Shown here: piece by piece, positions 59,023-64,000 of the stretch
How the letters are laid out: every line of letters starts with the position of its first letter
Numbering within the stretch: the first letter of the stretch is position 1
DNA from: JASHPR01 sp963808705
Lineage (GTDB): Bacteria > Actinomycetota > Actinomycetes > Streptosporangiales > Streptosporangiaceae
DNA: 64,000 nucleotides
Assembly (NCBI GenBank): GCA_963808705.1
Contig: CAWEHB010000008.1
Span: forward strand, 186,001 to 250,000
Direction: 5' to 3'
Program-made: the position numbers and the translations under genes
The notes under the pieces: model-generated
What the model was told of the DNA's origin: nothing
What the model saw: only the letters and a program-made list of their open reading frames with translations
Databases searched by the model: none

Positions 59023-59903
59023 TCTGGGTCAGCTGGCGGCAGCACCGCGGCCAGGCCATAGCCTGCCTGGGCCTGCTCGTCGCCCTCACGGTGTACGCGG
59101 TCATCGAGAGCACCTCGATGCGCACCGCGTTCAGCCACGACGACCTGAGCGCGTGCCTGGCCCGTAGCCAGGGGACCGCGTGCCCGGCCGGGGTCCAAGC
59201 CTTCATGAACGAGTTCGGCTCCGCGATCAACATCGCATTCTGGTCCGTGGCCCTGATCGTCCCCGGGCTGATCGGGGTCCTGGTCGGCGCGCCACTGATC
59301 GCCCGCGAACTCGAATACGGCACCTGGCGGCTGGCCTGGAGCCAGTCCGTCCCCCGGGCCCGGTGGCTGGCCGTCAAGCTGGCCCTGGTCACCGGCGGCC
59401 TGATAGTCCTCGGCGCGGCCATGACCGCGGTGATCACCTGGTACCGCGCGCCGATGGACCAGCTCACCGGGCATTTCCAGCACAACGCCTACGATTTCGA
59501 GGGCCTGGTCCTGACCGCCTACATCCTGTGCGCGTTCGGGTTCGCCGTCCTGGCCGGGCTGCTGATACGCCGCAGCATCCCGGCCATGGTGGCCGCGTTC
59601 GTCCCGTGGCTGGCCATCCGGCTCGTGGTCGAGTTCGTGTTCCGCGACCACTTCATGACCCCGCTGACCACCACGGTGAACTGCACGCACGGATGCGGCT
59701 ACGGCGTCGGCTTCGTGCCGCAGGCCACCGGCCGCATCAGCGACCTGGTGCTGAGCATCAACGGCAACGTCGTCACCTACCAGCCCGCTGACCGGTTCTG
59801 GACCTTCCAGCTCATCGAGGCCGGCATCTTCGTGGCCCTCACCGCCGCCGCGCTCGGCGCCACCATCTGGCTGCTGTACCGGCGCGCCTCCTGGACCGCC
59901 TAG
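59019..59903 (+). CDS. ABC transporter permease (ABC-2-like)
   Basis: The 294-residue protein begins MIWVSWRQHRGQAIACLGLL. Six hydrophobic segments follow (for example WSVALIVPGLIGVLVGAPLI, LVTGGLIVLGAAMTAVITWY, LLIRRSIPAMVAAFVPWLAI and the last before LLYRRASW). A Cys-containing extracytoplasmic loop (TTVNCTHGCGYGVGF) precedes the last helix. It is the membrane partner of the ATPase at 58060. The RELEYGTWRLAWSQSVPRAR loop is the coupling-helix-like region of this permease group. Confidence 0.9.
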   Translation: MIWVSWRQHRGQAIACLGLLVALTVYAVIESTSMRTAFSHDDLSACLARSQGTACPAGVQAFMNEFGSAINIAFWSVALIVPGLIGVLVGAPLIARELEYGTWRLAWSQSVPRARWLAVKLALVTGGLIVLGAAMTAVITWYRAPMDQLTGHFQHNAYDFEGLVLTAYILCAFGFAVLAGLLIRRSIPAMVAAFVPWLAIRLVVEFVFRDHFMTPLTTTVNCTHGCGYGVGFVPQATGRISDLVLSINGNVVTYQPADRFWTFQLIEAGIFVALTAAALGATIWLLYRRASWTA

Positions 59904-59918
59904 CGGCCTTCAGGCCAG

Positions 59919-59955
59919 CTCGCCGGCCCGGCCCGGCCCGGCCCGGGCCGGCGAG
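59919..59955. terminator. Strong bidirectional terminator hairpin
   Basis: CTCGCCGGCCCGG (59919-59931) pairs perfectly with CCGGGCCGGCGAG (59943-59955) around an 11-base loop. It lies between the stops of the convergent permease and L,D-transpeptidase genes. Confidence 0.75.
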
Positions 59956-60028
59956 CCGCCAGCCGCCGGGACGGATTCACCCGCGGAGAGTCGCTGAGCA
60001 GTTCCGGGGCACGGCTGGCCAGCGTGGC

Positions 60029-61708
60029 TCAGGAAGCCACGGTTACCAGGTCGCCGATCGCGAGGTGGTTGAAGGCGACTTGGGCGGTCGGGATGGGTAG
60101 CTCCACACAGCCGAGGCTCTGCGGGAACCCGTAAGAGCCCCGCACGAACCCGTGCACGGCGTCGCCGCCGTTGAAGTAGTTGATCCAGTACACCGGGTCG
60201 TCGTAGTAGCTGCCGTCGGGGTTGAACCCGCTCATGTAGTTGAAGGTGTACCGGACGTAGATGGGATATGTGCCGAGAGCGGTCGGCTCCTCGGGGATGC
60301 CGGTATTGGTCGGCGACGTGAGCACCGTCCTGCCGTTCTCCCACAGGATGAGCGTCTCGGGCAGGGTCTCCGAAACGTACACGTACGAGTATGGCTCGGG
60401 GTCCACCTGGTTCGCGGCGGCGGCGCTGAGGAGCGCCTTCCACGAGGCGTCCGCAAGCTGGCTCACGGTCTCGTCGTCGGCGGTGTAGCCGTTGAAGGAG
60501 CTTTCCGTAGCGGCCATGAAGGCCATCAGCGCACCCTTGACCACAACCGTGGGCGAGCCGGGCTGCCACTGGGCCTGGAGTGACGCCGGGGTCGACTGCC
60601 AGCGCCAGGAGAAGCCGCCCTTCAGCGGGCTGCCGAGCTCCGCCACCTCGCCGGCGAAGGTAGTCGGCGAGCGGACGCCTGGCCCCGGGGTGAAGTTCAG
60701 CGGCAGGTAGTGCAGCTGGGCGAGGATCTGCTGCAGGCGCAGCACCGAGGCTTGCGTGACGGCGAAGCGGTAGGACCCCGAAGCGGCCACATCCACCGAG
60801 TTAGCCGAGGAGCCGCCCACGACCGTCACCGGACGGTCGAACGAGACTGTTACCGCGGTGCCGGGTCCGAAGCCGAGGCTCTGGGGGGTGAACACCAGCG
60901 TGTCGGCATCCGGCTCGGTCCAGGTTCCCGCTGTGGTTGGCGAGACTCGCGGGCGGGCCGTACCGAGGGCCCTGGCCACCGGCTCGTCGAAGGTCAGGGT
61001 GATCGGACTGTCGAGCCCGGCCTGCGCGCTGTCCGGAGCCGGGTCCGCAGCTGCGACCGGCACGCCGTCCTGCGGCGCCTCGAGCCAGTCCACCGTGGTC
61101 GGACGGGCGGCCAGGCGCTCCCACGGCCATGCCGCGGCCGCCACCTGAAGCGCGCCTCCCGACTGGTGCTCCGGCACGGCCAGCTGGGCCGTGGTCGAGG
61201 GCCGGCTGAGCCGGATGACCCGGGCCGGCTCGTCGGCCGCCCGGTAATCGATGACGCTCACCGGGCGGTCGAAGCCGAGCGTCACCCGCCCCGGGCGCGC
61301 GGCGACGGCCACCCGCGCCGAAGGCGCGGCCGGCGGCGCCCGCAGCGTCGCCGACGCCGAGACCCCGGAGCCCAGCAACCAGCGGAGCCAGGACGGCGGA
61401 GCGGCAGTGACGCGCACGTGCACCGTCCGGCCCTGCGGCACGGCGGCGACGGGCACGAAGCCCGTGCTCTGGCGTGCCAGCGCGAGCGGCCGGCCAGCAC
61501 TGGTCGCGCGGATGCCGGTCACCTCGGTCCCAACGCCGCCCAGGTGCACCCGGACAAGCGCCTCTCCCGATGACACCGAGACTGCCGGACGCCCCAGGAG
61601 CGCTACCAGCGCAACGCCGATACCCACTATCACGACCGCAGCGGCCGCGCCGATGCCCGCGCGGATCATCCAGGACCGATTCTTCTGTTCAGCCGATAGT
61701 CTCGTCAT
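60029..61708 (-). CDS. L,D-transpeptidase with two Big_5/Ig-like domains
   Basis: ATG 61708 after GAGAGGGCGGCC gives 559 residues: a short cytoplasmic start, a membrane anchor (AAAAVVIVGIGVALVALLG, about 20-38), Ig-like repeats (VTLGFDRPVSVIDY near 140; DSPITLTFDEPVARALG near 230), then a YkuD domain near 430-559. Catalytic features are the His in AVHGFVRGSYGFP and Cys in SLGCVELP. The canonical SHGC-R is SLGC-E here, a known-looking variant group. Role: forms 3-3 cross-links or attaches proteins to peptidoglycan outside the membrane. Convergent with the ABC operon. Confidence 0.88.
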   Translation of the reverse strand: MTRLSAEQKNRSWMIRAGIGAAAAVVIVGIGVALVALLGRPAVSVSSGEALVRVHLGGVGTEVTGIRATSAGRPLALARQSTGFVPVAAVPQGRTVHVRVTAAPPSWLRWLLGSGVSASATLRAPPAAPSARVAVAARPGRVTLGFDRPVSVIDYRAADEPARVIRLSRPSTTAQLAVPEHQSGGALQVAAAAWPWERLAARPTTVDWLEAPQDGVPVAAADPAPDSAQAGLDSPITLTFDEPVARALGTARPRVSPTTAGTWTEPDADTLVFTPQSLGFGPGTAVTVSFDRPVTVVGGSSANSVDVAASGSYRFAVTQASVLRLQQILAQLHYLPLNFTPGPGVRSPTTFAGEVAELGSPLKGGFSWRWQSTPASLQAQWQPGSPTVVVKGALMAFMAATESSFNGYTADDETVSQLADASWKALLSAAAANQVDPEPYSYVYVSETLPETLILWENGRTVLTSPTNTGIPEEPTALGTYPIYVRYTFNYMSGFNPDGSYYDDPVYWINYFNGGDAVHGFVRGSYGFPQSLGCVELPIPTAQVAFNHLAIGDLVTVAS

Positions 61709-61883
61709 CGGGCCGCCCTCTCGAGCCCGCGCCCGCTCCCATTCATTTCTTATCACGGCCCGGAAGAGTCGTTCCGTCTTCCCCGACGCCCAAGACCCCA
61801 CGGCACCGCCCGCCACTGGGTGGAGGTCACCCCGGCTGTAGTCCTGGCTGAAGGCCGACTCGGGTTCGACCCCACGCGGCCAG

Positions 61884-63470
61884 TCACCGGTGCTGAACTG
61901 GCTCGCCACCCCCACCCAGCGGCTGGCCGAGGTCACCGGGGGGGCCGTGTCCCAGGACGGGCTGGGCGAGCTGACCCAGGCCCGCGCCCGCCGGCGGCAG
62001 ACCTGCCGGCAGGCTGGCATTCCCGGCCCGATCATCTGCACCACACCGAACCAAACGAGGGCCCGGACGACCCCCGCCCGGGCCAGCAGCGCGAGCAGGG
62101 CGCTCCGGAAGGTCGGGACGGTCGGGCCCCATGCGGGCATCCAGCCGCGCGGCAACCCGGCGGCCGAGTCGTTGCATCGGCGCTTCCACGAGGTAGTAGG
62201 TCATCGCGCAGCAGGCCAGCAGGACGGCGACGAAGCCTGCGGTCACGGCCAGCTGGAACCCGACCGGATGATGGCCGTGCACGAACGGGATGGCGTCGTA
62301 GACGTCGAGGAGCAGCGGGTGCAGCAGGTAGACCGAGTAGCTCACCAGGCCGAGCCAGGCCAGGGCCGACGGTACGGGCAGATTCCGCAGTGCCAGGCCG
62401 GCCGCGAACGTCAGGCCGGCCAGCGCCACGGACATCACCCATTCGCGCTGCAGGAGGGCGGCCTGGCTCTGCGGGCTGGCCCCCGGGATGTGCCAGGCGC
62501 CGGCCACGATGGCCACCGTGAAGATGCCGGCGGCCACGATCGCCGCCCGCCCGCGGCTGATCTGCCCCTGCTCGGCGCGGTACAGCATGGTGCCGGTGAA
62601 CATCAGGGCCAGGATGGTCAGCCCCTCGTACGGGCCCTTCCGCCCGTTGACCGCGACCAGGATCAGGACGGTGGCCGCCGCGAGCCACGCGCCCACCGCG
62701 CGCGGCCGCCCGCGGGAGGCCACCGCGAACGCGAGGCCGCCGATGATCAGGACGTCGCCGGTCAGCGCGACCGGGGTGAGGCCGAGCGAGCTGTACGACA
62801 GCCAGACCGTGGGCAGCAGGCCGCCGAGCAGCAGCGCGCCGCCGGCGAACCCGGCGCCAAGCCATCCGCTCCGCTTGTGCAGGCCGGCCGTGAACAGCGC
62901 GGTGAGCAGCACATAGAACGCCATCTCGTAGGACAGCGTCCAGAGCACGACGATGATGTTGGTCTCGCCCAGCAGCTCATTGAGCATGAACAGGTGCGAG
63001 AGCACCGACGCGGTGACGTTGTGGTCCGCCCCCCGCACGCTGGCCAGGCCGAGCCCGTGCAGCAGCAGCACGGCCGCGATGGCGAAGGCAAAGAGGGGGA
63101 ACAGGCGGAACAGCCGGCTGACCCAGAAGGTCCGGACGCTGCCCTTGCGCTCCAGCGAGGCCGGCACGATGTACCCGCTGACCAGGAAGAAGACGAGCAC
63201 CCCGTACAACCCGGGGTCGAACACGTTGTACACCGCCCGGTGGACCTGGGGCAGTACCCGGGTGCCGAAGTGGGCGTACACCACGCACAGGGCCGCGATC
63301 CCCCGGAGCGCGTCGAGCCAGGCCAGCCGGCGGCCACGGGCCGGGACAGGGCCCGGCGCCGGCGGCTGCAGGCCGCTTTCCGGACGGTCGGGCCTGCTTT
63401 CCTGGATCGGGACGGCCAGGCTCGCGTGATCTTGCGCGGACAGGTGTTCCCGGGTCGGTGCGGAAGCCAT
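61884..63470 (-). CDS. Acyltransferase-3 (OafA/OatA-like) membrane protein
   Basis: ATG 63470 gives 528 residues; the longer open frame upstream overlaps tandem repeats and is not protein-like. The pattern is RRLAWLDALRGIAALCVVYA with the conserved His in HFGTR, YGVLVFFLVSGYIVPASLER, FWVSRLFRLFPLFAFAIA, VLWTLSYEMAFYVLL, and closing GLVSYSVYLLHPLLLDVYDA. About 10 membrane helices. It O-acylates a glycan or small molecule at the membrane. The final 75 residues are Pro/Gly/Arg-rich and cytoplasmic. It precedes the L,D-transpeptidase on the same strand by 175 bp, so both may serve the cell envelope. Confidence 0.88.
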   Translation of the reverse strand: MASAPTREHLSAQDHASLAVPIQESRPDRPESGLQPPAPGPVPARGRRLAWLDALRGIAALCVVYAHFGTRVLPQVHRAVYNVFDPGLYGVLVFFLVSGYIVPASLERKGSVRTFWVSRLFRLFPLFAFAIAAVLLLHGLGLASVRGADHNVTASVLSHLFMLNELLGETNIIVVLWTLSYEMAFYVLLTALFTAGLHKRSGWLGAGFAGGALLLGGLLPTVWLSYSSLGLTPVALTGDVLIIGGLAFAVASRGRPRAVGAWLAAATVLILVAVNGRKGPYEGLTILALMFTGTMLYRAEQGQISRGRAAIVAAGIFTVAIVAGAWHIPGASPQSQAALLQREWVMSVALAGLTFAAGLALRNLPVPSALAWLGLVSYSVYLLHPLLLDVYDAIPFVHGHHPVGFQLAVTAGFVAVLLACCAMTYYLVEAPMQRLGRRVAARLDARMGPDRPDLPERPARAAGPGGGRPGPRLVRCGADDRAGNASLPAGLPPAGAGLGQLAQPVLGHGPPGDLGQPLGGGGEPVQHR

Positions 63471-63527
63471 GCGGCCTGACGTTACCCGGTGAAACTTGAC
63501 TAAAACTTGGTAATACCCTGACCGGAT

Positions 63528-63634
63528 CCTGACGGGGCGGGCGCACGGCGGGGCGAGCCACCTCCTGACGGAGCGGGCGCACGGCGGGCGAGCCACCTCC
63601 TGACGGAGCGGGCGCACGGCGAGGCGAGCCACGG
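63528..63634 (+). repeat. Three tandem repeats of about 36 bp
   Basis: CCTGACGGAGCGGGCGCACG plus a variable GCGGGCGAGCCACCT tail occurs three times with small length differences, just upstream of the acyltransferase start. A promoter-like patch TTGACTAAAACTTGGTAATA lies between repeats and gene. Confidence 0.75.
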
Positions 63635-63760
63635 CCATATGGTGCGGCCGCCTCATAGGCGGTCATGTTCTCACATATCCTCCGCATAGCACCTCTGCTC
63701 GCCTCCTGGTACCGCCAGCACGATGACCCGGCCGCCCCGGCTCAGCGAAGGGTAGGAACC

Positions 63761-64000
63761 ATGACCGACCAGGCCGCCGACCGGCAGGCGATCCGTGAGC
63801 TGATCGAGAACTGGGCGGTATGGCGCGACGCCGGCGACTGGGACCGCTTCCGGACCGTCTGGCACCCCGACGGCAGGATGATGGCGACCTGGTTCCAGGG
63901 TCCGGCCGAGGAATTCATCAAAGTCAGCCGCGAAGGGGCCGCGCGGGGGGTGAGCATCCTGCACTTCCTGGGAGGGACATCCATCGACGTGGCCGGCGAC
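63761..64000 (+). CDS. SnoaL-like / NTF2-fold protein, cut by window end
   Basis: ATG 63761 follows GAAGGGTAGGAACC. The visible 80 residues read ADRQAIRELIENWAVWRDAG, DWDRFRTVWHPDGRMMATWF, GVSILHFLGGTSIDVAGD, the standard beginning of a SnoaL_4-type protein. The rest lies outside the window. It is divergent from the acyltransferase. Ligand unknown. Confidence 0.8.
   Translation, partial: MTDQAADRQAIRELIENWAVWRDAGDWDRFRTVWHPDGRMMATWFQGPAEEFIKVSREGAARGVSILHFLGGTSIDVAGD

Overview
The window is chromosomal DNA of a very high-GC actinomycete (Actinomycetota). Support for this: GC-saturated third codon positions, many GTG/TTG starts, a LytR-CpsA-Psr protein, RafH-type ribosome hibernation factor, MalT/LAL-type LuxR regulators, SigJ-like and KstR-like signatures, and IS1182 and IS701-like elements. 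I cannot fix a genus; a soil Streptosporangiales-like organism is plausible but is inference.

Layout. 0.1-3.4 kb: broken ion-channel-like gene, a tRNA 3'-end fragment abutting a truncated RodZ-like HTH gene, then a GNAT acetyltransferase and a RafH-type hibernation factor with DevR/DosR-like boxes near them. 3.4-6.5 kb: an FtsX-type permease fused in frame to the back half of an ABC ATPase. 6.6-10.4 kb: minus-strand cluster SnoaL - DUF1214 - SDR - sulfotransferase with two KstR-type operators, matching the order of mycobacterial Rv3531c-Rv3530c-Rv3529c. 10.5-20.3 kb: methyltransferase, LCP protein, small LuxR regulator, OmpR-type two-component system, sulfite-oxidase-like enzyme, fructosamine kinase with LMW phosphatase, FAD oxidoreductase.

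20.4-29.4 kb: an integrated island bounded by tRNA-Lys(CTT). The tRNA 3' end is duplicated in tandem at the left, and a 46-bp copy lies at the right. A frameshifted tyrosine integrase sits inside, and a second integrase remnant lies just outside the right copy. Cargo: carbonic anhydrase, alpha/beta hydrolase, double-FKBP isomerase, two methyltransferases, aminoglycoside-phosphotransferase-like kinase, and fragments.

29.8-40.1 kb: DHA2 exporter, SulP transporter, DUF1269 protein, an intact IS1182 element with 21-bp ends, a MalT-type regulator broken by a second IS, and an SMP-30 lactonase. 40.5-52.1 kb: a decayed accessory zone. It holds a GntR-DUF1707 chimera created by a 441-bp duplication, a MerB-like protein, and fragments of SigJ, acyl-CoA ligase, phosphotriesterase, FRG-domain, GNAT, LAL and histidine-phosphatase genes, interleaved with intact LLM oxidoreductase, MFS exporter, SDR and YCII genes.

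52.2-64 kb: a complete LAL regulator flanked by inverted 43-bp repeats, with palindromic operator candidates ahead of a DHA2 exporter; an IS1182 remnant; a complete YtrA-like GntR-ABC ATPase-permease operon (source of the 441-bp duplicate); a bidirectional terminator; an L,D-transpeptidase; an acyltransferase-3 protein; and a SnoaL-like gene cut by the window end. No CRISPR array, rRNA or recognisable biosynthetic gene cluster was seen.
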